A stretch of 64,000 nucleotides of DNA from Coriaria nepalensis. Lineage: Eukaryota; Streptophyta; Magnoliopsida; Cucurbitales; Coriariaceae. Made by a program: the position numbers and the translations under genes. Location of the stretch: positions 9,915,001 through 9,979,000 of the forward strand of contig CP114487.1 in assembly GCA_027186245.1 (NCBI GenBank). Reading direction: 5' to 3'. How positions within the stretch are numbered: position 1 is the stretch's first letter; every line of letters begins with the position of its first letter. Below the pieces are notes generated by a model. It was given only the letters and a program-made list of their open reading frames with translations. It was not told where the DNA came from and made no database searches. This document shows positions 42,941 to 55,871 of this stretch, one piece after another.

Positions 42941-45387
42941 ATGGGGGGTTCTCACAGTCGCGAAGGTTTGGATATCTCGGACTCGGATACGGAACAGCAA
43001 AGTGAAGAAGAAGAAGATGAGCCTTATGAGGAAGCAGAAGATGGTGGAGAAGACAATCGCGAGAGATCGTCGGAGCGCCGGACCAAAACGCCGGCGTCAT
43101 TGGATGACCTTGATGCGAAGCTCAAAGCTCTCAGACTTAAGTACCCCTCGACCCAAAATCCAAGTCTGAAGAATGCGATCAAGCTCTATCTTCACATCGG
43201 TGGTAACACTCCTAAGGCGAAATGGGTAACCTCCGAAAAACTCACTTTTTACTCTTTTATCAAGTCTTGTCAATTAAACAGCCAGGGTGGCAGTGATGGT
43301 GAAGAAGACGAAGAAGAAGTAGATGGTGAAGATGAAGGAGGACAAAGTTCGTGGTGGTTTCTAAAGGTTACCTCAAAAATTAGAGCGAAAGTCTCAGCGG
43401 ATATGCAACTTAAGTCTTTTGCAGACCAGCACCGAGTTGACTTTGTTGCAGAGGGAGTATGGGCAATGAAATTTTTTACCGAGGAAGATTACAAAGCATT
43501 TTTAGCTAAGTTTCAGGAGTGTTTGTTTGAGAATGTTTATGGGCTCAAAGCCACTGACGCAAACAAGGTGAAGGTCTTTGGGAAGGACTTCATGGGATGG
43601 GCCAAGCCTGAAGTAGCAGATGATTCCATGTGGGAAGACGCTGAAGATGGTTTCCTCAAAAGCCCAGAATCCACCCCTCCTGTAAGAGGAAACCAGGATC
43701 TTAGGGAAGAGTTTGAGGAAGCAGCTAACGGTGGGATACAGAGCATAGCTTTGGGTGCGCTAGACAACAGTTTCCTTGTGGGTGATTCTGGCATTCAGGT
43801 TGTTAAGAACTTTGCTTATGGAATTCATGGAAAAGGTGTTTATGTGAATTTTGATAATGGGGCCTATAGAGGTGGTCCTAGTGTGGCTCACTCAACCCCC
43901 AAAAAAGCTCTTCTTATGAAGGCAGAGACTAACATGCTCCTTATGAGTCCATTGAATGCGGGAAAGCCTCATTCTAGAGGACTACATCAGCTTGATATTG
44001 AAAGTGGGAGAATTGTTTCTGAGTGGAAGTTTGAGAAGGATGGAACTGATATCACCATGAGGGATATTACAAATGATTGTAAGGGAGCCCAGTTGGATCC
44101 TTCTGGGTCGACTTTTCTGGGGTTGGATGATAATAGGCTTTGTAGGTGGGATATGAGAGATCGGAATGGAATGGTTCAGAACCTTGCTAGTTCTAATGAT
44201 CCAGTCTTGAATTGGGCTCAAGGGCATCAGTTTTCTAGAGGAACCAATTTTCAGTGCTTTGCAACAACTGGTGATGGTTCGATTGTAGTTGGGTCTCTTG
44301 ATGGGAAGATCAGGCTGTACTCCACCAACTCAATGAGATTAGCTAAGACAGCTTTTCCTGGGCTTGGTTCGCCTATTACACACGTAGATGTTACCTTTGA
44401 TGGGAAGTGGATTTTGGGCACAACTGATACATATCTGATCCTTATTTGCACCTTGTTTACTGATAAGGATGGAAAGGCGAAGACTGGCTTTAATGGCCGT
44501 ATGGGAAATAAGATTTCTGCTCCAAGGTTGTTAAAGCTTACTCCTTTGGATTCCCATTTAGCTGGAGTTAACAATAAGTTCAGAAATGCACAGTTTTCAT
44601 GGGTATGTATATGTATATGGTTTCTTTTTTTATTTTATTTTATGTTTATTTTATTTTTATCTTTCTATTCTTCCTACTTTATGTTTTCAGCCTTTCAGGT
44701 AACACTTATGAATCTGAAATTTGAAGGCTGAATAGTAAATCTCAATAACTGGATATGGTTGCTTAACTTATGATTACAGACCTGTCTCTCTTATTTTGTT
44801 TGCCAACAGAGTTAGGAATTAAGGCATTTCTCATTGTAATTGGCAAAATGGGCTTCAAATATCCCTGTAGACTATGTTTTTTACCTGTTCATGGAAAATT
44901 TGTGGTATTTATATTCAATATCTTCACCTCTAAGATTCGCTGCAAGGTGAGCAACCTTGACAGCTTAATTTTAACAGACGTAGGTACAAGACAGTGTTAG
45001 GCACTGATGACCATTTGCTTCAATCCTATATATATCCCCCCTTTATTCCTTCTTGCTATATATGGGTCTGAATTTTTACATGGATCTTATTCCCCATTAA
45101 CCTTATAGGTGACGGAAGGTGGAAAGCAGGAGCGCCACATGGTGGCCACAGTGGGAAAGTTCAGTGTTATATGGAACTTCCAACAAGTCAAAAACGGTTC
45201 CCATGAGTGTTATCTCCATCGAGAGGGTCTTAAGAGCTGCTACTGCTACAGAATTGTTCCAAAAGACGACTCCATTGTAGACAGTCAATTCATGCACGAA
45301 AAATTCGCTGTCACTGATTCGCCTGAGGCTCCACTAGTTATTGCAACTCCCATGAAAGTCAGTTCCTTTAGCATATCCAGTAGGTGA
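42941..45387 (+). CDS. CYPRO4/DEM protein, VID27-like
   Basis: Two exons (42941-44602, 45109-45387) give 646 residues. Relatives are cardoon CYPRO4, tomato DEM (defective embryo and meristems) and yeast Vid27; the biochemical role is not settled. The N-terminus MGGSHSREG has Gly at position 2 and Ser at 6, a likely N-myristoylation signal. Acidic runs follow ([17 protein letters not shown] and [16 protein letters not shown]), then [20 protein letters not shown] and a VID27 beta-propeller-like C-terminal half ([40 protein letters not shown]). Exon 2 opens [20 protein letters not shown]. The long first exon is uninterrupted. Localisation at a membrane is inferred only from the N-terminal Gly. 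Confidence 0.9.
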
Positions 45388-45843
45388 TAACAATGCTGCC
45401 TTGGCGGTCTTATTTTATCAGCTCCCTTAGCTGCATTGCTCCTTTGATGTTTTTTAATGTTCATTCCCAAGTCTTTTTAACTGTTAAAATTTGAAATGAC
45501 ATTAGGATTTGTATTTGCCAGTTGTAATTCAAGTGCTTTGATGACAGTAATGAAGCATAAAGCTTTTTTTGCATAAAAAGAGTGTATTAGTATGTTAGGA
45601 ATTTAACTGACCATTTGGGTTAATTGATATTGAATGTTATCTTTAGGAAACATTTGGATTTATACATTTGGGTGAAGATGACCTATATTCCAATGGCTTA
45701 AAAACGAGCTGGAGAGAGTGGGCCCGTGTTATCTTGTTTTTTGCATGCACAGATGGTCATAAACGCACGTAAGATTTTCTCACCCCCCTGTGGATTACAT
45801 ACCACCAGTTACAGGTTATTCGTACAGAAAAAAAAAAAGAAAA
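45388..45843. other. Intergenic between the CYPRO4-like gene and LHCA5
   Basis: It contains the 3' UTR of the upstream gene and the LHCA5 promoter and leader, ending in an A-rich run just before the LHCA5 ATG. No other feature was seen. Confidence 0.6.
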
Positions 45844-47155
45844 ATGGTCGTTGCAGCTACAAAGTCCTTTCTTGTTCAGCCATGCTCTTCATTATCTTCC
45901 TCCTTCATTTGTAAAAAACCATATGCTTCATTAGGCATTACGAAAGCATTATGGCTTGCCAAAGTAAGAACCAGTCGACAATGTAACCGAGCAGTGGTTC
46001 GAGCCCAGGTGCGCCCTACATGGCTCCCTGGGCTTGACCCTCCACCCTACCTTGATGGAAGGTGAGATTTCCTTGATTAATTTTCACTTTTCATATTGCC
46101 TTAGTTGGACGTTGTTTCTATTAGATTCTTGATTGTTGTAATTAATTCGAAGTCTGGCCGGAGATTATGGGTTTGACCCACTTGGACTTGGAGAGGATCC
46201 GGATAGCTTGAAGTGGTTTGTGCAAGCAGAGTTGGTCCATTCTCGCTTTGCTATGCTTGGAGTTGCGGGAATTCTCTATACCGATGTGAGCAAAACAACT
46301 GCCCAATTCTTTAGATAGACCATAGGTTATAGATGGATTATCATTAAGACTATTAATATGAAAAACAAAAACAAAAAAAATGGTTGCAGTTGCTTCGTGT
46401 AACAGGAACCAGCGATCTACCGGTCTGGTACAAAGCTGGTGCAGTAAAGTATGACATTGCCAGCACTCGGACTCTGTTTATTGTCCAGCTACTCTTAATG
46501 GGGTAAAAATCTATGTCCATTTTCCAAGGCTCTGCAATTTATCCATTTATATCATTTCTTTGTGCATGAACAAAATTGCTGGGCCTGTCTATTATCATTT
46601 TTTCAGATTCGTTGAAACCAAAAGGTACATGGATTTCGTGACTCCTGGATCTCAAGCCCAAGAAGGAAGCTTCTTTGGATTGGAAGCATCGTTTGAAGGT
46701 CTAGAACCTGGGTAAATAATCAATATCTCTTTGGTTTTCTGGGATTAAAAAACTTGTTCCCACTTCATCTCTTTGTTGTAGCTTTGTCCAGTATTGGAAT
46801 TTAACTAAATCTTTTTACAATTAACTTGCAGATATCCTGGTGGGCCTCTCCTGAATCCTCTAGGCCTGGCTAAAGACATAAAAAACGCTCATCAATGGAA
46901 GCTCAAGGAGATTAAAAATGGTCTGGTTTTACTAAGTTCTGTTGATTTGTTATATTTTAGTTAACTTGGTCTTCGTTTCATGTACTGAATTAGTGTGATG
47001 TGCTTACTTCAGGACGGCTGGCTATGGTAGCCATGCTCGGCATCTTTGTGCAAGCTTCAGTAACTCATACCGGACCCATAGATAACCTTGTAGAACACCT
47101 CTCTAATCCATGGCACAAGACTATTATTCAGACCCTTTCTGCCCAAGATTCTTAA
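45844..47155 (+). CDS. LHCA5: Photosystem I light-harvesting chlorophyll a/b protein LHCA5
   Basis: Six exons (45844-46061, 46153-46285, 46390-46502, 46607-46711, 46832-46920, 47013-47155) give 266 residues. LHCA5 is a low-abundance thylakoid antenna protein that, with LHCA6, links photosystem I to the NDH complex for cyclic electron flow. After a transit peptide ([20 protein letters not shown]) come [14 protein letters not shown], then [20 protein letters not shown]. Helix 1 has the ExxHxR chlorophyll motif in [14 protein letters not shown], and helix 3 has ExxNxR in [20 protein letters not shown]. The ending [18 protein letters not shown] is typical of LHCA5. An in-frame ATG at 45790 would add an 18-residue KKKRK-containing extension; the start at 45844 suits a transit peptide better. 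Confidence 0.92.
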
Positions 47156-47862
47156 AAAAGAAAAGCAGTAATAGAGCTCAATTTTTTATTCAAACAAACA
47201 ATCAGCCATTGATATGGTGAATGAAAGAGTGAAAGGAGCAGATTTTCAAGCAACAGATACTATCATCTTACAATGACGATGTTTTTTATACCGTGATATT
47301 CAAACAAACAACCATTTGAGTATTGTTATTTGACTACACTTTGTATACGAACGCATCAACATAAAATTTTCTTCAGTACAGAACTTCATTTCTGAAATGG
47401 TGTTTTAAATTTAAATTTTATCCCTGCAGATGGAAAAGAAAGATGATAAAGTTGATTTACAACCAAAAAAAGAAGTCACTCCATGAGCAAAAACTTCTGC
47501 CCAAGTATAAGGTAGCAGAAACCCAAAATTGTTTACATAGCATCAAATGACAAACAAATCGGGCACGCCTGTACATTACATGACCAGCTTATTAAGTCTT
47601 TCCCAATCCCAAGCAACAACATTTATGAAAAAAAAAGAAGAGGGGATTGCCTCAAATCCTGCCATACAAACATTTCGGGGTGGAAATATAGCCAACCACT
47701 CTTATCTTTTTTATCATACATGAAGTAAAATCTAGATTTACACTCGCGAATTCCTATCAACTCCAACATTCTGTAATCAGTACGAAGAAAACAAAAAGAA
47801 CGCAGAAAAAAAAGAGGTGAAATTGCACAAGACTAGATGAAAAACCATACCAACCTTATCGA
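47156..47862. other. 3' intergenic region between convergent LHCA5 and WEB1-like genes
   Basis: It contains both 3' UTRs. No coding exon or RNA gene was recognised. Confidence 0.6.
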
Positions 47863-50552
47863 TTAGTTATTTTTGTTGCTATTATTTTGATTATTACGTA
47901 GCGCCTTTCTTCTGCCCAAAAACATAAAGAGCCTCGGGAAAAATGACTTCTTCTTCTTCTTCCCACTTTTTGCATCTGAATATGGATCGCCGTAACTCTC
48001 ATGCAATTCACCCTTTCTGATTGGAGAATTAACTTCAGGTTCCTGAAAAGAGATCGAAACAGATTCTTTCCCCACCTCAAAACTCGGTCTTGGATTTTTG
48101 GTAGCATTAGATACTCCATCACCACTTCCAACAGCCTTCCTTTTCTGCTCGTGTTCTGCCCTCCATTTCCTCAACTCCTGTTCCACGCCCAATTTCCCTT
48201 CCTTGGCCTTCTCCGCCTTATCCATAGCAATTTTCAAAGCTTCCTTCCTTGCAATCATCTCCTTATTCACTTCTTCTAACTTCTCCAAACTTTTCAATTC
48301 AGATTCTTTAGCGATCTCAATCTGAGATATTGCATTTGCTACCCGGACGTTAGCCTTCTCTTCTGCCTCATGGGCCCGTTTACTAAGCTCGTAATACTCT
48401 TCTAACGAAACTGTCACTCCCTTGGGCGAATCCATGCCATTTGTGCTTCTAGCCGATTCACTTTCCTGCAGTGCTTTAATGGCTGCCAAGGCTAATTTTT
48501 CCGAAGCTTTAGCAGCTTCTATCTCCTTTTGAGCAGCAAGTAATCTGCTCTCCATTGTACTTGCTCCGGCTTTTGCTTGTTCAGCTTCTTCCTTAGACTT
48601 TCTGAGCTCTTCTTGAGCCATTTGAGCCAAAGACTTGGCCTGATCAGCCTCTTGTGCTGCTGCTTGTAATTCCTTTGGGAGTTCTACCATTTTCTCTCTG
48701 GCTTCTTTCTCCTTCATTTGAACTAGCGCTATCTCAGATTTAGTTTTCTCCAATTCAGCTTCTAGAGAAGCCACTGCCACAGAAGCCATTCCTTCTCTTT
48801 GCCGGATAGTAGAAAGAGCCGATTTCTCTCCTTCCAGCTCTGATTTTAATGACTCAGCAGCCACTTTCAAGAGTTTTATTTCGGAAGTGGCTTTCTCTAT
48901 GTTGAGTTTCACTTCTTCAAGTTCCTTCTTTGCAGAAACCGCAGCTGCTTGAATATCAGTATGTGTTTTTCTCCTCTCTGCTTGTTCTGTTTTAGCTTTC
49001 ACTTGGCCTTCCTCGTTTTCCTCGAGTTTAGATTCCATATAAGATGCTAATTCAGCTTTCAAATCTAGCAGCAAAGTAGTGGCAGTGTCTAATTTTGATT
49101 TCAGTTCCTTTGTTGACTTGATTTGGTGGTCAATTTTTTGCAGCTCTTCTTCTGACTGCTTCAATTCCTTCTCCCAGTTAAGAGAATCCTGCTCTTTAGC
49201 CATGGCTGCTCCTATTCTGTGCTCCTCTGCTTCAAGATGAGCCGCATGAGCCGTCTCTAAAGACTCCTTTATAGAAATCAGCTCAATGGTCAGCTCTTCT
49301 ACTGTTTTCTCTATTTCCTTTGAGGCAGCAACAGATTCTTCGGCATTTTTCACAGCAACATCTCTCTCCATCACCAAAGAAGCGAATTCTTTCTTTAACG
49401 ATTCTAACTCCTCTTTAATGGACTTGAGGTCCGTAACTGCAGTCGTGTGTCGGGCCTTGGCCACTTCTAGTTGGGCCTTGGCGGCTACACTGGCCTCATC
49501 AGCGATCCCCTGTTCCATCTCTTCGACCCGGAGTTTAGCAAGCTCGGAATCTTGTCTTGCCTGTTGCTCTTCAGTTTGTGCCCTTTCTAGGTTCAGCTTT
49601 AATTCTTCTACGAGCCTTTTGGTGCTGTCTAGCTCTATTAACACTTGTGTTTTGGCCTCCTCTGCATCTTCTGACCTCCTCCTATATTCCGGAATCTCCA
49701 CCTGTGTTTTTTCAAGCTCTTGTTCCACAAGCTTGCGTCTCTGTGGGAACAATAGATATGAAGACAGACACAAGGAACAAAGTGAAAGTAAAAAATGGCA
49801 AAAAAGGTTATATATACCTCGACAGTTTGAATTCTGTGGGCTTTCCAATCAACAATTCCTCCAAACTTAGAAACGGCTTCTTTCACAGATTCGAACGGTG
49901 CTGTTGTATCAATAAGGCCTCTGCTTATGTCATCATCCTGCTTAGTAGCACTTTGAGGAGAATCAACTGTTGATCCAGGTTTGTCTACTGCAGGTGGGCC
50001 CGGATTTTCCTGCAGGGAAGCAAGTTCATTCGACTCTTTAACTGCTTCATTAGGGGAAACAGAGGGAATGGTGATTTCTTCAACATGAGCGCTTGTACTA
50101 TGAGTAGAAGCTCCATCTTGAAGTTGCTCTTTAACAGACAGACCTACTTCTACTGTTCTAGAATCTTCTGTCACTGTATTCTGAGGCCCTGCCTCGATTT
50201 TCTCTACAATGGTTGGAGAAACTGATGCTGAATTCTCAGTTGGAAGAAGTTGGTTTTGTCCAAGAGTTTGGCTGTCAGAAGAAACTTGCATGCTCTGTAA
50301 TACAGAGTTGTCATTTGTCAAAGGTTGTTTGTCAGATTGCTCTGGTCCTCCATTACTATCTGGTTTTGTAGGAACCTCAGTTTCAGTTTCCAACTTTCTG
50401 ATAGAAACTGGGTTTGCGGGGGTTTCAGTTTCATGTTCCACATTTCCATTGTTGTCTATCTCCGTGGGAACTTTGCTGGGATTGTCATCTTTGGCGGTGA
50501 TAAGAGCTGTTTCCGGAGAAGGTATCTTGTCAGCAGTCTTATCCTCCTCCAT
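47863..50552 (-). CDS. WEB1: WEB1-family (DUF827) coiled-coil protein
   Basis: Two coding exons (50552-49818, 49740-47863) give 870 residues. WEB1 (WEAK CHLOROPLAST MOVEMENT UNDER BLUE LIGHT 1) pairs with PMI2 to control the speed of blue-light chloroplast movement through cp-actin. The acidic, low-complexity N-terminal third is followed by the conserved family start [20 protein letters not shown] and [15 protein letters not shown]. After that comes one very long heptad-rich coiled coil ([38 protein letters not shown]). The C-terminus is basic ([20 protein letters not shown]). It may be orthologous to WEL1 (AT1G45545) rather than WEB1 itself. The start at 50552 is preceded by CCCAG at 50570, a possible acceptor of a 5' UTR intron. 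Confidence 0.9.
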
Positions 50553-52668
50553 CCGGAAATTTTTTTCTAACTGGGTCAAAGTAAATTAATACCAAATATT
50601 AATTTACAGAATGATCATATAATATGATTCATATTCATAGGTCTTAAAGCTACAAACGCCAAGCTGATAAATTTTATTTCCCTGCATTAATTATCCACAA
50701 TCAAACGCCGATGATAATTCTCAATGAGCCCCAATTTTAGACAGAACAACAGTAAGAAAAATCGCATCAAAGCCCAGCACCTACCTGGTTGATTCTTCTC
50801 CACATGAGATGATATGAATGATAAAAATGAAAATAAAAAAGCAGAGTCAGATCACAAATATTCCACCTGCAACTTAGACATCCATTTTCTAAGATCTTTT
50901 CGCGATGATGAAATCGAAATAGTAGATCTATTGAAATTGTTTCCGGCACAAAGTACAGAGTAGGCCTAAATAATATTTCCTAGTTTAGAGCCAATATCTT
51001 TTCAGCATAGGTTCTTTGTTTTTGGATCAATGAACTCTTAGCGAAGATGAATATAAGCTGCATAACAATTACAGCCATTTTTGGATGATAAAATTTCATC
51101 CAAAAAACGGCTAATTGGCTCAAGCTCGATTCATTAACATAATTCTAAGAAGCGGGTGGAAAAAAGAAAAAGACGATGCAGAAGGAAAAGAAATTCTAAA
51201 AATCCTACCCTGAGCTCAATCTCGAAGTTCAGATTGAAGATGTTTCCTTCCTCTTTCTTCAACTTGGCAACAAATTCTTCGCTACTGAACCGATCAAAGA
51301 TGGAAAATTAATATATAAAAAATATATAGCATTCAAAGTAGGATTTGATATAGTAAGAATCCAGCTTAAAAGCAGCCGAACAATCTCAAAGAAGAAAATA
51401 ATTTTTATGAGTTTAGTCGTGCATTCATCACCGAAGATAAGAAGCTAATCCGATAGCAACCAAAGGAACAAAAATTGAATGGGAGTAAAATACTAGAAAT
51501 TAGGAACACAGAGAGGGGGCGAGGGGGAAGAGAAGGCTACCCGGAAAGCCCAGAAGCGATAATTGAGAGAAGTCAACAGGAAAGGAAGCTAATGATCACT
51601 GAAAATTCGTAAAATATTAAAAAAAAAAAGAAAAAAAAAGAAAATAGTAATAAATAAATAAAAGTAAGGGTGGAAAATTTAGCTGCTAAAATTAGGACGA
51701 GAAGAAAACGGAGCAGGTGCGAGTGCGTGGAGCCTACTTCTTCATACAGGCTGGCTAGATCCATCTCGACTCTCTCTCTCTTTCTCTCTCTATCCCCTGC
51801 TTTTCCGACCATCAAGGTCTCGGATACCGGTAAAAGGTTAAAAACTTAACAGGGACTGTAATTTTTGGAGCTTGACTATTATTTCCCATCCGTGGCGGCC
51901 AAAATGTATAAAGTGGCACGCGCCGGCCCGTATAATCACGTGAGATCAGTAAATACCAAGGTTTTTTTTTTTTTTCTGTCCTAATTGACGTCAGATCACC
52001 GACCATTTTGGATGATCCCGACCATTGGATTACCAGCACTTGAGTGTCCTTTTTTAATAATAGTTTGGCCTCGGAGTTGGTACAGCTGCTGGTAGAGTAC
52101 ATCTGTCCCGATAGCCAGACATTTAATCACATCAGAAGGTTCGGATTGAGATTGGTTGGGATCTGAGGTTCGGAATGATATTATATTCTCCCCTCAATGA
52201 CGTGTGTGGTTTGTGAAGTTCTGGATCTCCTTCGGCAGGCCCAAATTGTTATGAAGGCCCCGCATCCTCAAACCCAATCCAATTGCATCGAACTACACGG
52301 CCCAATAACTATGCACCTTAATCTCATCTAGAAGAGAGTTTTTCTCTGTCGCTGACTGGATTGGCATTTTGGCATACAGTTAGAACCACTCGCAAACAAA
52401 TGCAAGAAACAATTGCATCTTATTACCTTTTCAACCGTTCAAATACTGAGCAATTTTTACAATAAATAAATATATAAAATAAAAATAAAAAAAAGGAAGT
52501 CCCCTCACAAAATTATATTACTAGCTCACATTCACTCTCTCAATGTGTGAGGGGGAGAAGGGAAGTGTTTGTTTCACAGGTCGCTAACCAGACATATTAT
52601 GAGCCTGTGCGGCTGTGCGTGCTATTGCTCTTTTGCTAATAGATAGTTCTTGACATCACGTCTTACCG
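50553..52668. other. 5' leader and promoter region of the WEB1-like gene, then the TIC22 3' flank
   Basis: No coding exon was recognised. A splice acceptor just upstream of the WEB1-like ATG suggests non-coding leader exons somewhere between 50750 and 51800. A T/C-rich stretch near 51770-51800 may mark the transcription start region. The rest is the 3' flank of TIC22. Confidence 0.45.
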
Positions 52669-54864
52669 TCATGGTTTGACCACTTCTTGAATATGTTGAG
52701 AGTGGCTTTTGCCAGGAGGTATAAAGATAAGATCTTCCCAGCCTGAGTTCTTCTCACTCGTCTGCACTTGATCAAAGGGAGCTAATTAATTCAGTTGCGC
52801 TTTAAATGTGAATTTTCATTATCATAAACTAAAATACATCGAATTAGTAAGTGCTACATTACCTCCATCTTCCTTAGAACATCTTCCAAACTACCAACCT
52901 GTTGAAAACAAAGTTCGATAAAGCAATGTGGTGACATAAAAAAGTTATATGATTAGTGCAACTAAGGAACTATGTCATGGAACTAAATGCAAAATGGCAT
53001 TTTTGCCCTGCCAGAAAGGATCCGAACACAGAGGAGAGATACCATGATCTGCGGAAAAGTTCCAGCTCCTCTTGAAGCCCTAGAGACCTTTGACAGTTCT
53101 CTTTCTATATCTTCCTACAAAGCAACAATCAGAGAGGGATAACTAGCAGATTGATGCAGTCATGCAACTTCTCATTAAATGTAACATTATAAATAATCTG
53201 AAGCATCCATTAGGGGCATGCATTAATTAAACTTACCTTGGTGAAATATATGGGGCAGTAACGCCTGTTTTTCTTCTTGACAACCAAAAGGTCAGACTGC
53301 AAACACAAAGAAATAATGAGACGAAGTGTGTTAGTACTTATTTTCTCAAACATGTGAAAAAGAAATAATTAGACTAAGCGTGTGTTATTTTTTTCATTAG
53401 ATTTAGAGGGACTTAATAGATATCATGCCCCACGATAACTTTCTCCAATGTGTGTTATTTATCGAGAACTACTAATTCATTCAAACAATAATCAAACCTG
53501 GAAAATGGGAACTCCATCAAAACCATTCTTGATATCAGTGGCCTTGAGCTGTAAAACACATACTATATATGAACATGAGCCAGTCTTTGAAGCAGATATA
53601 GCCGCAATGTACTGAAAGAATTCAAATATACAAAGGCTTTCTGGAAAGCGTAATATGAATGTTGTCCGTGACTCATCCAAAAAATTATGTAGACACATGG
53701 CAAATCATGATAGAAAAAGAACTATACAACTTTAACAATGGAATGAAGAAAGAAAATGACCTCTAATGCATTCTTTATTTGAACTGGATCGGGCAAAAGC
53801 CGGAATGCAATTCCTTCAACCTTCAGCATATACACCTGTGAGTTTATGGAAAAAGGAAGCAATTTAGCAAGATATAAATTTGAGGAGTACATAAATCACT
53901 GTTAACATGTTTCAGAAATTTCCATCTACTAATCATAACCAAACACAAACTTCTCTTTTTACTCAAATTAAGCTGGGTGACTAAGATGTCAACGTTATCC
54001 AATCTCCACAATTATCAAACTCACTTAACCAAATTCAATTATTCACAGTACTGTTTTTTCACTAGTTCTTACTATCCCCTTCATCACAAGTTGCAGCTAC
54101 TGAGCGAACCACCATGCATTGATATAACTAAAAGCTGGATCTGATATACAAGTTGATGAAGCTACAACAGTACCTGGTCAAGTGAAATTGGAACAACCTT
54201 AGCATTACTTCGTAATTCTCTTTTCCTAGTCCGAACCTGGATAAAAGACACAGCAGAATAAATCGATACATTTTCCGAGAGAACACGGATTGAAAACAAT
54301 AATTGTCGCCCAAAATTTGCGTAATGTAGTACAAAAATCGACTTCATTTTCCAACAGGAGGCAAACAAGTTAATAATTCCACCGTTAATTTCTCCATTTC
54401 TAAAGCTTTCCAGCTCCCTCATTTTTCTTGATAACCAAACAAACAAATGATGGTAAAAAAAAAAAAACCTGAGCAAGAAAGGTCTCTGCGTCCTCCTGGC
54501 GAAAGCAAAGCAAGGCAATCGACTTAACTCCACTCTGATCGGAAATGAGCACAAACTCATTGTTCGAATTGCTGACTGTGTAGACCGCCGTTCCTGTGAG
54601 AGTCTTAGCCACGAGGTCTGAGCTCAGCGTGGCTGCCAAGGCGTGCTTGGGCTGCGATAAGGATGCGAAGCCTGGAAGCGCCTGACTCGAAAGAACACTC
54701 CTATTTGTAGCTACCTGCAAGTTACCGGCAAGTGTTCCGGCGAGCCTTTTAGTGTCCTCTAGTCGGCTCGAAAATTCAGCGCCGAGTCGGAGACAGTGAC
54801 GACGTAAGAAGATGGAGAAGGATAACAGAGGATTCGAGGGCGCGAAGGTACTTGGGGACTCCAT
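52669..54864 (-). CDS. TIC22: TIC22, chloroplast intermembrane-space import component
   Basis: Eight exons (54864-54469, 54236-54174, 53835-53761, 53548-53498, 53296-53237, 53114-53043, 52898-52863, 52761-52669) give 281 residues, with every phase consistent. TIC22 acts between the outer and inner envelope membranes, helping preproteins pass from TOC to TIC. The N-terminus (SNPLLSFSIFLRRHCLRLGA) is the targeting region. The Tic22 domain shows AKTLTGTAVYTVSNSNNEFV, ALLCFRQEDAETFLAQ, VYMLKVEGIAFRLLPDP, FDGVPIFQSDLLVVKKK, YCPIYFTKEDIERELS and, at the C-terminus, SGWEDLIFIPPGKSHSQHIQ. It lies downstream of the CYPRO4-like gene; in Arabidopsis, TIC22 (AT4G33350) and CYPRO4-like AT4G33400 are also near neighbours, from memory. 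Confidence 0.92.
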
Positions 54865-55508
54865 GGATTGCAAGACAATACAACAAGTGCAGTGGCCCAG
54901 GGTTATATACTGGACCCATATCACTTTATAAAAAGCCCCACCTTTAGCTCCGTTTAGAAAGGCCCAGCTTCTAGGACCTGGATCACCTAAGTGATTTACC
55001 CAAACTGTTCCAGCTTTCAGTTGGCCCAAGATGTTCTCATCCCAATTGACACAAACCCAATAATGCTGAGATTCTGATAATGCAAAACTAGACACAGCCG
55101 AGAATGCTCACCGGAGGAACCGAGAAAGTAAACAGATGTAAAAGGAAGTGCCATATATGTAATAATATGTTCAACGTTATCCATATACAGAAATACAGCT
55201 TTTAACTATTTCAATTATGGTGGAATCGTGATTCTCCATGCTTTACTTTAGTTTGGTCGGTGTATATATCCAACCAGATATTCGATATCAATTATTATGG
55301 CAAGACTCGAGTAAGCAGTACTACTCGTAAACGGGCCTTTATTATACTATAGATAGAACCAGGCAAGATGTCACGACCAAAGAAAAGAATAATTTGGCGA
55401 ATTCAAAATGAATGAGAAAGTCTCTACTCTATTTAAGGCCTTACTATGAATCATGCTTCCCAAACACAGACCAACAACTTCCAGGTCTATCAAGTTCAGA
55501 ATTAAACA
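54865..55508. promoter_or_regulatory. Divergent region between TIC22 and the first EF-hand gene
   Basis: This 644-bp gap lies between head-to-head genes. A TATA-like TATTTAAG lies at about 55430-55437, 70-80 bp before the EF-hand ATG. The TIC22 side shows no clear TATA box. Confidence 0.45.
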
Positions 55509-55871
55509 ATGCAACTTTTTCCAGAAGTGATCACTACAAAAAATATATCTAATGCGTGTACTGCGCCTAGGAGTATAGTGAAGAACAGCACTGCTACAAG
55601 TGCAGGTAATGGTTCTAAGCCCGTGTTAGTGTACAAGGGATTATATGTTTCTGAAGATTATCTGCAAAGCATGTTTAAGCATTTCGACAGAGACGGAGAT
55701 GGCCGGCTTAGTAGGCAAGAGCTTAAAAACGCGTTCCGAAGCATGGGATCGTCCGCGCCCGGCTGGCGAGCTTTTCTAACACTCTTGCATGCCGATACTA
55801 ACAGAGATGGCTATATAGATCAAACCGAATTAGACTATCTTTTCAAATACGCGATAAAACATCGTTACTAG
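55509..55871 (+). CDS. EF-hand calcium-binding protein, array member 1
   Basis: An intronless 120-residue frame with two canonical EF-hand loops: DRDGDGRLSRQE (about residues 60-71) and DTNRDGYIDQTE (about 96-107). The paired loops should fold as one Ca2+-binding lobe, so this is a CML-like or polcalcin-sized sensor with no catalytic part. The Ser/Thr-rich N-terminal 45 residues are not conserved with the sister genes. It ends LFKYAIKHRY. It is the first of four similar genes in the same orientation. Confidence 0.85.
   Translation: MQLFPEVITTKNISNACTAPRSIVKNSTATSAGNGSKPVLVYKGLYVSEDYLQSMFKHFDRDGDGRLSRQELKNAFRSMGSSAPGWRAFLTLLHADTNRDGYIDQTELDYLFKYAIKHRY

Noticed and set aside
45990..46020. GGTTCGAGCCC, resembling a tRNA T-loop (B box)
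   Set aside because: It lies inside LHCA5 exon 1 and codes for the transit peptide; no acceptor stem or A box fits around it.
47856..50589. Several plus-strand open frames opposite the WEB1-like gene
   Set aside because: They mirror the biased Glu/Lys/Ala codons of a long coiled coil and are antisense shadows.
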